Positions 22,401-31,257 of a DNA stretch of 34,857 nt are shown here, one piece after another (within the stretch, counting starts at the first letter, position 1; each line of letters begins with the position of its first letter). The stretch is from Bremia lactucae (taxonomy: Eukaryota > Oomycota > Peronosporomycetes > Peronosporales > Peronosporaceae), in contig NC_090628.1 in NCBI RefSeq assembly GCF_004359215.1, forward strand, positions 1,770,141 through 1,804,997, written 5' to 3'. A model generated the notes under the pieces. The model saw only the letters and a list, made by a program, of their open reading frames with translations. It was not told the origin of the DNA and did not search any database. The position numbers and the translations under genes are program-made.

Positions 22401-22886
22401 CGTTGGCTTGCTTAAGCCATGTCGGGATCCTTCCCACGTGGGCTTGAAGGTGCTTGCGCCAAGACAGGCGGTCGTGCCGCAAATTGCTGCATCCTCACCA
22501 GGATGTCCAGCTGGCCCTCTAAACGAGGCTGCTGACGCTCCAGCGTCGAAAGACGGTCCCGAACCGCCTCAAAAGAGCTCTTAACCCGGGCAAGGACCTC
22601 ACGAAGAAGTTGCACCTCGTGCCGTAGAGCATCAAATGCTTCCGCCGAAATTTCGGCCCCCTCCCGCACTGCTTGATGCGCGGGGGAACCTTCAGTTTCA
22701 TGTGAAGAAACAATTAAAGCGACGTCGTCGTAAGGGCTAATACCAGTATGTGGTGAAGTGGCTAGGGTACCCCTCTTCTGAAAACTCTTGGGAGTTCGAG
22801 GTACCTCTTCGGCAAGATTGCCCCGTTGACGTTTTGGAGTGCCAAGCTCGGGATCAACTCGCGTCAAACGACGCTTCCCACCACTA
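19466..22886 (+). pseudogene. RT, RNase H, integrase and chromodomain remnant of copy C
   Basis: Nearly identical to B: RNase H 20439-20753 with the same RMD-stop, integrase zinc domain 20787-21317 with CETGQR, DDE core with QTDGQTERVNR near 21590-21620, LLKPCRDPSHV near 22410, and the chromodomain at about 22680-22886 (VKWLGYPSSENSWEFEV, PLRQDCPVDV). Two TAA codons again break the linker and chromodomain frame. The end LASNDASHH-stop differs from B because of a 6-bp in-frame deletion and clustered substitutions. Confidence 0.85.
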
Positions 22887-23344
22887 AACGTGGGATTGGG
22901 TGGATCTTTAGCCTCAGTGCGGCTTCGATTCATCGTTGTACGGTCAACCGAAGCATTGAAATATCGGCTAGACCGTTCTTCGTGTAGTGGCATAAATGCC
23001 GAACGTAAATGGCCTTTGGCCGTAAGCTTCGCGAAATCGAAGCGAAGCTTCCGTTCCAAACGAACATCAGCCGCTTCCGCAGACTTTCTCAAATTCCAAA
23101 TATTACGTAGTCGACTGGCCCGGTGGACCCAGCTCTCAAATGAGACTTCGTTTTCACTCCTTGTTTCGTTTGGAAACAAAACAATCGGAATTTCCCTCAC
23201 GGAGGTCGCCGAAGCCCCACGGGCTTGATCGCGTAAACGCGTTAGATACTGACTTACCGTCACTACCTTTGCCGTAACGTATCGCTCATGAAGAGCGCCG
23301 CGAGCAGCTATCTCCTCCTGCGTCCTCGCCGGGTCACCGGAGAT
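22412..23344 (-). CDS. Antisense ORF overlapping the chromodomain of copy C; unknown coiled-coil protein
   Basis: A stop-free frame of 310 codons between TGA at 23345 and TAA at 22412. I do not recognise the family. It begins ARTQEEIAARGALHERYVTA and has no ATG in its first 100 or so codons (a GTG is at 23263), so it could be a downstream exon (a GCAG acceptor-like site is at about 23313) or a fragment. Visible parts: a charged N-terminal region with SFESWVHRASRLRNIWNLRK, a basic patch (PKRQR), and a heptad coiled coil at about residues 228-275 (RHEVQLLREVLARVKSSF onward). The last 158 codons are antisense to the chromodomain and linker; the first 150 lie beyond copy C. A minus-strand LTR lies 410 bp upstream, so it could be read from that LTR. 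No zinc knuckle, signal peptide or membrane segment. Confidence 0.5.
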   Translation of the reverse strand: MSGDPARTQEEIAARGALHERYVTAKVVTVSQYLTRLRDQARGASATSVREIPIVLFPNETRSENEVSFESWVHRASRLRNIWNLRKSAEAADVRLERKLRFDFAKLTAKGHLRSAFMPLHEERSSRYFNASVDRTTMNRSRTEAKDPPNPTFSGGKRRLTRVDPELGTPKRQRGNLAEEVPRTPKSFQKRGTLATSPHTGISPYDDVALIVSSHETEGSPAHQAVREGAEISAEAFDALRHEVQLLREVLARVKSSFEAVRDRLSTLERQQPRLEGQLDILVRMQQFAARPPVLAQAPSSPRGKDPDMA

Positions 23345-23376
23345 TCAGATGACCAAGCTGTGACCCGCTATCTCTT

Positions 23377-23448
23377 CATAGTGAATATAGATTCACTCCG
23401 CTTAGTATGCTCGTCCGCACTAAGCGGAGTGAATCGATATTCACTATG
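23377..23448. repeat. Strong hairpin, 30-bp arms and 12-nt loop
   Basis: The left arm (23377-23406) starts CATAGTGAATATAGATTC; the right arm (23419-23448) ends ATATTCACTATG. They pair at 29 of 30 positions. It lies between the antisense ORF and the minus-strand LTR, in what would be an RNA leader. It may be a MITE-like insertion, a foldback or a small-RNA source; the function is unknown. Confidence 0.85.
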
Positions 23449-23756
23449 AGCTTTAGCTTTCGCTATCGGCTAACATTATGTTAACAAGGCTCAAATCTAA
23501 TAATGGCATTTCCGCTACTTTGTAATTGTCGCTACTTTAAAGGCTTTTCTGCCACCGGGGCTTTAAATAGCAGTGAAATTACCGGAATAAGAAATGATCA
23601 ATTTTATTTAATTGACGAATAACGCTACTAGAACAGACAAGCAGCCTCGCGATCGATAAAAATACTTGACCGTATTTTATATTTCTCGCTACCTTATTCG
23701 ATGCAAACGTGATGTACGATATAACTGACAAATGCAAGTATAAGCCCTACCTCATC
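23449..23756. other. Spacer next to the second-family LTR
   Basis: AT-rich, no ORF. If the neighbouring LTR (23757-24270, minus) is a 5' LTR, this is its leader. A degenerate primer-binding site (GATGAGGTAGGGCTT on the minus strand, compared with CTTGGTAGCACTT at 34734) touches the LTR end. Confidence 0.4.
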
Positions 23757-24270
23757 TGTAGGCGGGCGCTTCTCGAGCGACCTCGCACCACAACGCACAA
23801 ACCTTCGAGCTTAGCGAGGAAACGATTTAACCGTCTTCTATTGCGGTAGCTGGCGGGCGCCTAAGGCTACCTCACACAACAAGGTTCTACTCTTATACAA
23901 GTGGCTTTCACGGAAGCGCCCACACAACAAGGTTATACTCTTATACAAGTGGCTTCCACGGTTTCGCGTCTGCTCGCGCGCACTGTATATTAGAAATTAA
24001 GTTACAGACTGATTTATCACAATAAGAAGTAAATATAAATGAATTTACTAAATCATTGGATGCCATCTCTGTAGATGCGCATCTTTGCATGGCGAGCATA
24101 TTTATTCTTTATACATCGGGCTCGCAGATGACGTCTCTCCAAGGAGGCATGCCTCTTCAATTTAAATGTATCTGTGTGCATCACATACACTAGGGTGGTA
24201 TATAATGTGAACTTCACCCGAGTGACATGTTACTATACTCCACAAGAATGTCTTAGTTTTCCAGTTAAGT
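23757..24270 (-). repeat. Diverged LTR of a second retroelement family
   Basis: Read on the minus strand it shares ordered blocks with the plus-strand LTR at 34179-34733: CTCGGGTGAAG, TGTGATGCACA, GACGTCATC, GCTCGC, AATCAGTCTGTAA, GGTTAAATCGTTTCCTCGCT and the end CGCCCGCCTACA. The 5' boundary is approximate because the first 100 bp are too diverged to place. It is old, judged by many substitutions between blocks. Confidence 0.68.
23873..23971. repeat. Two 41-bp direct repeats, 58 bp apart
   Basis: 23873-23913 and 23931-23971 share CACACAACAAGGTT, one mismatch, then ACTCTTATACAAGTGGCTT and a CACGG end (39 of 41 bases). They fall within the minus-strand LTR and are not present twice in the plus-strand LTR at 34179, so this is a local duplication. 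Confidence 0.85.
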
Positions 24271-24539
24271 GTACGTAACGTAAAGTTTTGAAAGTTATAG
24301 GTTTCAGGTAATGTACAACCCAGATTATTACAATGCAGCCCCGCAGTTCAACATAGCTTATATTAATATTGTATACGCGATACACTATATAGAATGAGTG
24401 GTTAGAAGTGTTTACCCCAATAAACGAATCATTTTATGATTTTACATCCTCCCAAAAAGTGTTTTCGCTCCAGCGCGCAGACTTTTCTTTCTGTTCTTCT
24501 TCTCCTTCGCCTTCGCCGCATCTTCGGTTTGAAAACACG
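24271..24539. other. Leader-like region before the copia remnant
   Basis: AT-rich with an ATATTAATATTGTATACG block near 24360-24380 and a CTTCTCCTTCGCCTTCGCC pyrimidine tract near 24505. It may be the LTR end and leader of the copia element that follows, but no matching LTR is available to test this. Confidence 0.3.
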
Positions 24540-25700
24540 ACAGGTTATAAAACAATCATCTGCACAAGATGTTCGACGAAGGTCAAGTCGGCAAGCTCAA
24601 CGGTGACAACGAGGAACGCTACATGCGCGGCTTGTTCCTCACCAAGTCGCTATGGCATGGGTTAACCGAGAGGTTGCGCCGTCGTTTGCTGATGTCCGTG
24701 TCAAAATCCGTACGTCAAGCCAGCGGCACTGCGTTTAGCCTAATGCTATTTCTCATGGACGTGGAGTATCACAACGTGTTTGACTTTGAAAAAGCCTATT
24801 CGCCTGGATGAGCATTAAGACTTGGCGGATCACAGAAGGCTGGGCGCATCTAATTAAAGAGCAAGCTATCCAGCATAGATATGGAAAGAGGCGACAACGT
24901 TTTGCATCTCTGCAATGAGGACCTCAACATCAGCGCCAAGTTTAGCGGTGTCGGCCCAAAAATGGAGGGTGAAGACGTTGCAAATCTGTCTACTTCACAG
25001 TCTCCCAAAAATAGTCAAGAACTTCGTGCTTAATATGGAGATGAACAGTGCACATCTGCGGACGCAAGACGTTGTAAAGGGGTTGACGAACGAGGACATT
25101 TAGCGAAACGTGAAATGATTGCAACAGTAAAGACTGAAGTTGTGGCAAAGCTTCAGTAGCGAGCGAGAATCCAGCCAGTGCACATACTGTGGAAACGCGT
25201 GAGAGATGCTGAATTAAGCAAAAGGACGATAACCGAGGATGCAGCGGACAAGCTAGCAACGTGCAGTATCGACACAACGATGACTACGAATACGATCGAG
25301 GCGCGTTTGCGAATGCCAGGAATTTGAGCCAATGACACGTCATATTTCATATGACAAGTCCAAGTTTTGACACTGGACGAGCCAGACGACACAAACTTTC
25401 GGGGGCCGATGGTATAACAAGACGAGAATTATCGACGCAGAGAATTTTGTTAAAAACGTAGTCCTACATAACGGTGGCGTGTGCTACATCGAAATTTAAG
25501 ACTCGCTTTATGTACCGAAGATGAGCACGAACCTGCTCTCTGTCCTACTAGTAAATAAGACCAGTAGTTTTCAAGTGGCGAAAGAGCTCTCATGAATATA
25601 GCGCATAAAAGCTCAGGGCAAGTGGTAGTGACGGCTGACCTCGTCGACGGTCTTTACAGGTTTCAAAACCACACAGCCGTTAGCTACTTTTGATTTCGCT
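24540..25700 (+). pseudogene. Ty1/copia gag-pol remnant
   Basis: Gag of the UBN2 type is readable across frames: FDEGQVGKLNGDNEERYMRG, TKSLWH near 24640, then [20 protein letters not shown] and [15 protein letters not shown] at 24980-25100. A broken CCHC knuckle follows near 25170 (CTYCGNA). Pol is reduced to the pre-integrase piece near 25490-25670: SLYVPKMSTNLLSVLLVNKT and TADLVDGLYRF, typical of copia GAG-pre-integrase domains. Integrase, RT and RNase H are absent, so the element is truncated at 3', next to a pogo remnant. Many stops and frameshifts. Confidence 0.75.
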
Positions 25701-25714
25701 AGTACTGGCAACAG

Positions 25715-26415
25715 CACTAGTCAACCTAAAGTGATTACTGTAAAGGTAGGGTGCCCTCGCATTCTACTATCAAAACAACAAAAGGGCCTGGGTGACCGGT
25801 ATTTTTTCAAGGAATGGTTGCTGAAGCTAGAAACTGACATGAAAATTTGTTCTGAATCATGCAAAACTAAGAAAACATTTCGTTTGCGCTCTTATCAACT
25901 ATGCCTTACATAAACAGAAGCACATGACACTTCTTCTACATCTCACCATTCAAGCGCCATTATCGCTGCCATCACCTAAAAAAAAATGCCCAGGAGTGTG
26001 ACGAGCGTGGAGAGTTTGAGTTGTACAAGGTGGATCAGCTTCAGCGATGCGTTGATCAATAGCAGCCTGGGATGAGATCACAAGTCAAACTGAAGCAATT
26101 TGCTTCCACCATACTGTCTGCTCAACCAAGCAAGACAGTAGGAAGTGCCACAGACAGCTTTGGAAGATCTGGACGAGCAAGGTGTTGGACAAGAACTTTA
26201 AGCTACTACTCATCAGCTCCCACTGCGAAATCCCATATCGTTATGATACCTCCTCAATCCCATTAAAGAGGACGCGGCAGATCACCCTGAAAGGGCTGGT
26301 GATGAGACTCTGGCATATGTGCTGCAGGATAAGGAGGTGCCAGAGGAAGAGGAAATGTTCGTAACTTTAAGGGCAGAGAAGCTCCAGGAGTATGAATTTT
26401 TCGTCTTTGCTTGAC
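25715..26415 (+). pseudogene. pogo-like DDE transposase remnant
   Basis: Frameshifted pieces resemble the C-terminal half of pogo/Tigger DDE transposases: VKVGCPRILLSKQQKGL, a KEWLLKLETDMK block near 25800-25850, then MTLLLHLTIQAPLSLPS near 25928, ELYKVDQLQ near 26020 and AWDEITSQTEAICFHHT near 26065-26110. The end reads DEETLAYVLQDKEVPEEEE-like at about 26300-26360. The N-terminal DNA-binding half and first catalytic Asp are not present. The family assignment rests on remembered motif layout and is moderate. Confidence 0.58.
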
Positions 26416-26734
26416 ATTACCAAACCTGAGCACCGCAATGCTCTTGAAGAAGCTCGCAAGAGCAACATGATCTTCGCCGTGGTAGCATTGTGCAAAGCAC
26501 CCTTGATTCCTGGAATTTGAATGGTTTCTGCCACCATTTCCCATTTTTTCCGCTTTCACCATACTGTGATAGAAATTGGGAAGTATTATAGCCACACACC
26601 CCTTTGGGTATAGCCACACCGTGAAAAAGACAATAAAAATAATCATAATATGCAAGGTATTGCCACCCTGTTTACAGTGAGAATATGTTCGTTTTTTTCA
26701 GGGTGTGAATCGCTACAACTCCGCCAACATTAAT
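26416..26734. other. Non-coding spacer between transposase remnants
   Basis: No credible coding frame. It contains a cluster of GTATAGCCACAC motifs, listed separately, that may be the terminal region of one of the flanking DNA transposons. Confidence 0.4.
26587..26670. repeat. Cluster of three TATAGCCACAC-like motifs
   Basis: TATAGCCACACACC at 26587, GGTATAGCCACACC at 26607 and GGTATTGCCACCCTG at 26656. A GGTAT-GCCAC-C-TG form resembles a pogo-type inverted terminal repeat read at a 3' end. The matching 5' terminus was not found. Confidence 0.4.
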
Positions 26735-27460
26735 TCTCGGTCTTCATCATGCCGCTTGCTCTACCCCCAGAACACATTTATGAGATCCATGAGGAAGCGG
26801 AGGAGGCAATCAAAACGTTTGCGTGACAAGAAAATTATCCAACTAAGAAATTACGCGCGAAGGCCGACAAATTCCAAAAAATCATGAAGGTGTAACTTGC
26901 TTGCGCTCATGGTGGTGGGCACAGATGCAAGGGCACAAAGATTCGCCAAACGTCAAGAAGGCTTCGTATGTGCTCATGGACAGTCACTATTCAGCGCCAA
27001 CGGAATCAAATGCTGGGCAAGAATGGAGAGTAAGTGCGGTCGTTGTAACACACAACCATGAGGCAACCGATAATCTTGCATCGTTTTCGGAAGCTTGGGC
27101 GTTAAACCTGAAAATAAGTTTGACGGACATAACAGCCAAGTTGCAAGAGCATCATTAGGTTTGCCTCTGCACAGGCAACGTCTCCTGGAGCAAGATCTCA
27201 ATAACCTTGCATCTATTTCAAGCACATCGATAAAAGAGCCGTCCTCAGTGGCTACACGTGGACGGATAAAAGGATCTAAGAATATCAAACGCGATCCGTC
27301 ACGGGCAAGGGCCACAAAAAAACGAAGATGCGGGGCCAGCGATCAAGGTACAAGCGCACGTGTCGTCAAACCACATCGCCGGCTAATGCTTTCATTGCGG
27401 CAGATCTCCTCGACCTTGCTACTTAGGTTACAGGATTTGGTCTCACGAGAATTGTGACAT
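26735..27460 (+). pseudogene. MULE-type transposase remnant (FAR1-like ends)
   Basis: N-terminal part in mixed frames: PPEHIYEIHEEAEEAIKTF near 26765-26820, KKLRAKADKFQKIMKV, ACAHGGGHRCKGTKIRQTS near 26910-26965 and HNHEATDNLA near 27053, the FAR1-type zinc-binding pattern. From about 27240, TRGRIKGSKNIKRDPSRA and KKRRCGASDQ match the linker and zinc-knuckle end of MULE transposases. The whole DDE core between them is missing, so it is an internally deleted, frameshifted copy. Confidence 0.62.
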
Positions 27461-27734
27461 TTTTTATGCAGGTACCTCGAGATAATTTTTGCTTAGCAAG
27501 CAGCTTCTCGCGAATATAGCAGGCCACAAAACAGCAACATACGTACTATTTTTGAATAATCCCATCTCTATCTAAACAAATTGTCCACGTCCAAGACTGG
27601 CAAATTCTGCGGCACATGTCCGTAAGCTTGGCGTGAAATGTTGTCATCCTTTCGATTAAGCCTTTCATAGCTGGTTCGATTGGAAAAATTGTGAAACGCC
27701 ACATCCCCTCTTTTTGGCCAAAACTCAAGCAATC
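27461..27734. other. Spacer before copy D
   Basis: No recognisable gene. A 60-codon minus-strand frame (27546-27728) has no family features I recognise. Confidence 0.4.
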
Positions 27735-27899
27735 GGCTAATTCTCCTTCACCAAGCCCTGAACCACGCAGTGGTATCGTTAATGAACACGTGGGTGTGTA
27801 AGACCGTTTACATAGAACGGAGTATAGCCTGTAGAGGCATGTACAGCGTTATTTAGCACAAACTTTACCATGGGAGCATTGAGCTCAAGCTCTTTGGTA

Positions 27900-28559
27900 T
27901 CTAAGCACACACGCTGCGTAAAATGTCTTCAATGACGCGATTGACACGTTCAGTTTGACCATCGGTCTGCGGATGGTCCGCAGTGGGCATATCCAATCTG
28001 GTGCCAAGCACTCGGAATTGATTTCCAGAATTTACTCGTGAAACGGGGTCCTGATAAGAGACAATTGCCACTGGCAAACCATGTTGTCGAAACACGCGAT
28101 CGATAAACATCTTAGCTGTACCTTCCCCATCAAAGGAATTCGGCACGGCCGCTAAGTGAACCATTTTGCTCAATCGGTCAACAAAGACCACTCGGGAAGG
28201 CTCGCCAGTTGCGCAGAAGCATGCGCCGAAGGTTTAATCCGTTGGCACGTTTCGCATGTGCGAACATATGTGCTGACCCATTTATAAAGCTTGGGCCACC
28301 AATAACTCTGGTTTATAGAGCCGTAGGTCTTTTCTCTACCAAGATGACCACCAAGGACAGTATCGTGTGCCTCATAGAGGATCCGGTACTTCAAATTCTC
28401 ATCATGCGGAACAACGACACGCGGAGGGTCCGCGATGTTTATGCAATAAAGCAACAGGTGGTTATCGATAGAAAATCGATGTAACCTTGCACGCAAACGT
28501 GCCGGTAATTTAATACCCAAATCCGAGTTCTTAAGGCTCCTAGCAGAGCAACACACTGT
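27900..28559 (-). pseudogene. Integrase remnant of copy D
   Basis: Two open pieces. 28170-28556 carries the full HHCC zinc domain: AHDTVLGGHLG and then RTCETCQRIKPS. 27901-28191 carries the DDE core: VFVDRLSKMVHLAAVP with the first Asp, SYQDPVSR with the second Asp, and HPQTDGQTERVNR with the Glu. A deletion of about 20 codons joins the two pieces around LPEWSLLTD. It is the best preserved integrase in the window. Confidence 0.85.
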
Positions 28560-29960
28560 TCATCCTTGGCGTAAGCCGAACGGGTAAATTTCACGAAAAG
28601 GTGACGAGATAGTCGTTAAATGAGAAAGCTCATAATCCGGCCTGCGTGATAATGCCTCGGCCAAAGCATTCTGCTTGCCGGGCTTATACTTCACCTCCAA
28701 GTTGTATTCTGCAAAAAAGGATAGCCATCGGGCCATTCTCTGTGAGAGACGGGGCGACTTAGTAGCCGTGCATAATGACACGTGATCTGTATATATCACA
28801 AACGGCTTAGAGCCGAGTAGATGAACTCTGAATTTGACGAGAGCATGCTTTTTAACAAGTAACGCTTTGTCATGAACTAGGTAGTTCTTTTCCGCAGCTT
28901 TAAGCTGTCTAGACTCGAACGCAATAACACGTGCATGCCCATCAACATCTGTCTGTAACAGAGCACTGCCAATGGCAAAATCTGATGCGTCACAGACGAC
29001 ACTGAAAGGTTAATTTGGGTTTGGCAGTGCCAGAATCGGGGCATGGATAAGCCTGCTCATCCTTAGCTGCTTGCAAAGCATTATGTTCTGTGCTAGTCCA
29101 GCACCATTCTGTATCCTTTTTAAGGAGACTAGATAACGGCCTAGCCATATCAGCGTAGTTTTCGCTATATTTGTGTAATTAATTGGCGAGACCCAACCAC
29201 TTACGCAAATCCTTTTATTTTTTTCGGAACCGGCCAATCTACTATGGCTTTTACCTTAGCCGGATTCGCTCTAAGGCCTCGCTCTCCAGTGAAGCATCCT
29301 GAGAAAGGATTTTTTTCTGCGCCAAATGCATTTAGATGCATTTGCATATAATTTATTTGTGCGTATCCACTCAAGCACTGCTCGCACTGCTCCGCACGAC
29401 TATGGACAAAAATGTCATCGAAATAAGTCTGTGCACAACCTTGATGGGGGCGAAACAGTTGCGTCACTAGACGATTAAATGTTGCCGGGGCGTTGAGAAG
29501 CCCTTGTGGCATAACCAGCCACTCCCATAACATGCCGCTTGGGGGCTAACCGCTGTAAGCGGGATATCGCTACCTTGTATGAGCAGTTGGTAGTAACCAT
29601 CGACTAAGTCCAATGCACTGTACATTGTACATTCCACCATATTATTCTGAAGAACATCCTTTCTAGGAATGGGGGTTTGTGCTCGTATGGTGACAGCATT
29701 GAGCTGATTATAAGCATATACAATGCGCCATTTAACATTTGGCTTTTTGACACAAAATGTCGGTGTCGAATGAGGAGATTTGCTCTCTCGTACCATTCCA
29801 GCCTCGTGCTTAGCACGGAAGAAATCGTCAATGACTTCACACTGCTCCTTTGGTAAAGGCCATTGTCTTGTGACACAGTATTTGGTTCCCGGAACTAAGT
29901 CAATTTCATGACGAACACCTCTATCCGGAGGTAAATAGATCGTGGATTATTACATACCAA
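28560..29960 (-). pseudogene. Reverse transcriptase and RNase H remnant of copy D
   Basis: RT is at about 29000-29960: LVPGTKYCVTRQWPL-like start near 29890, SKSPHSTPTFCVKKP at 29790, CTMYSALDLVDGYYQLLI with the first catalytic Asp near 29590-29620, VMPQGLLNAPATFNR near 29490 and TYFDDIFVHSRAEQ near 29400-29430. RNase H is split: VVCDASDFAI near 28985-29010 and YTDHVSLCTATKSPRLSQRM at 28735-28799, continuing through ARWLSFFAEYNLEVKYKPG with no stop, unlike A, B and C. Several frameshifts remain. Confidence 0.83.
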
Positions 29961-31257
29961 CATCTTGGAATTCCTTAATCAAGGAATAAAGGGATCCGTA
30001 GATCTTTAAGGACCAATGACCCATTTCGCGCACTAAGTGCAGCTTTTGTGTCATCCAGGACAGCTTCGTCTAGAAGTGACGATGAGTTTAATTCAATTGT
30101 TGGTCGAATGACTACCATCTCAGATAAGTCGCCAGCCTTTAAGGCTCGGCCGCACTCATCAATAGACGTTTCGTCTAGCTCTAAAAGAGCATGTAACGAA
30201 GGGATTGCCGCAACGGTAGCTTCCCCCTCAATGTTGCCGGTTACACCATTTACAAGCGTATGTACTTGCTCACTCTTATCACTTTGTGAGGGTATACGCG
30301 CTTCGTGTCCATCCTGTCTTGGAGTGGAGACAATACGCCTCTTAGAGGCCGGGACATTCACGTCCCCGTTTTTTCCAGCCTGTATCGGTTATATACAAGA
30401 CATGGTGTCTAATTTGACATCCGACAAGGACTTAGGTAACTCAACTTCCTTATCCAGCGAAAGTTCACGTGTCGCTTTACGTGCATTAGAAGGGTTTGAC
30501 CCAAAATGCCCTGGCAGACTGCCAATAGTGTCATTAGTGACACTCAGTATGGTGCCCCTCTGCCGACCCCCTCTGCCGACCATACTCGGTGGACTTAGAC
30601 GTGCCACTCCACGTATTCCATGGGTATTGCACCCTTGAGGTCTTTGCGAACCGCCAACAGTGTCAACTACTGACAATCAGTATGATGCCACCTCGACCGA
30701 TCATACTCGGGGGACTTAGACGTGCCACTCCACGTATCTCAGGGATATTACACATTTGATGATTTGGCCTTAGGCCAACAATGCTTTCAGCATTTAGTGA
30801 ATCGTTATTATAACGAGTGTCACTCGACGGGTTCCACTTCCTTCTTCAGAGTCGCGCTCAGAATTAATGTTTTTGATATTGGAGTTTATTTACTCAGACA
30901 TTTCAATGTCAAAAAAAGTGGCAGACTCAGTCAATGATTCGCGCCAATAGCGCTTTTGTTGTCTAGCAAAGGTGGGTTCATGACTCTACAAAACTTTGCT
31001 AAAAATATTGCGCCTAAGGTCTTAGACTCCAATCGATTCATGGCTCATGGTGTTCAAGCCAGGCGATACCAAGAATGAGACCATATCTCGAAATAAAATC
31101 AAGGTCGAGACAGCGTTCCATCTTGTCAAATTCCAGTAACTTTACACCTAAGTTTTATGAAAATTTGGGAACAGTGACACGAGTCCCAGTCGCTAAGCGA
31201 AAAGTGATTGTATCACCTTCATGCGCTCTTAGCGCCTCAACGTATTGTTGACTTCCT
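29961..31257 (-). pseudogene. Protease-to-RT spacer of copy D
   Basis: Open pieces at 29975-30361 (MNVPASKRRIVSTPRQDGHE, then one copy of the 65-bp unit encoding SSLLDEAVLDDTKAALSAR) and 30389-30676 (SPPSMVGRGG, LSVTNDTIGSLPG). A partial local duplication near 30540-30740 repeats the MVGRGG segment (two copies of a CTTAGACGTGCCACTCCACG block, at 30594 and 30716). The post-protease block is degraded near 31040-31100. Confidence 0.68.

Larger units (their letters stand above)
17097..22890 (+). mobile_element. Ty3/gypsy chromodomain-type element, copy C (mosaic, degenerate)
   Basis: LTR end, primer-binding site, gag, protease, RT, RNase H, integrase and chromodomain follow on the plus strand. 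From 17097 to about 19257 it is clearly diverged from A and B, with many indels; from about 19258 to 22820 it is almost identical to B (about ten differences seen by eye). It ends soon after the chromodomain (LASNDASHH, stop near 22886) and no 3' LTR of this family follows. Confidence 0.9.

Noticed and set aside
22412..23344. RxLR-type effector for the antisense ORF
   Set aside because: It has RLR-like triplets, but no signal peptide, no RxLR-EER spacing and no ATG near its start.
26263..26655. 130-codon minus-strand ORF
   Set aside because: It is antisense to the pogo remnant and the following spacer, with no recognisable features.
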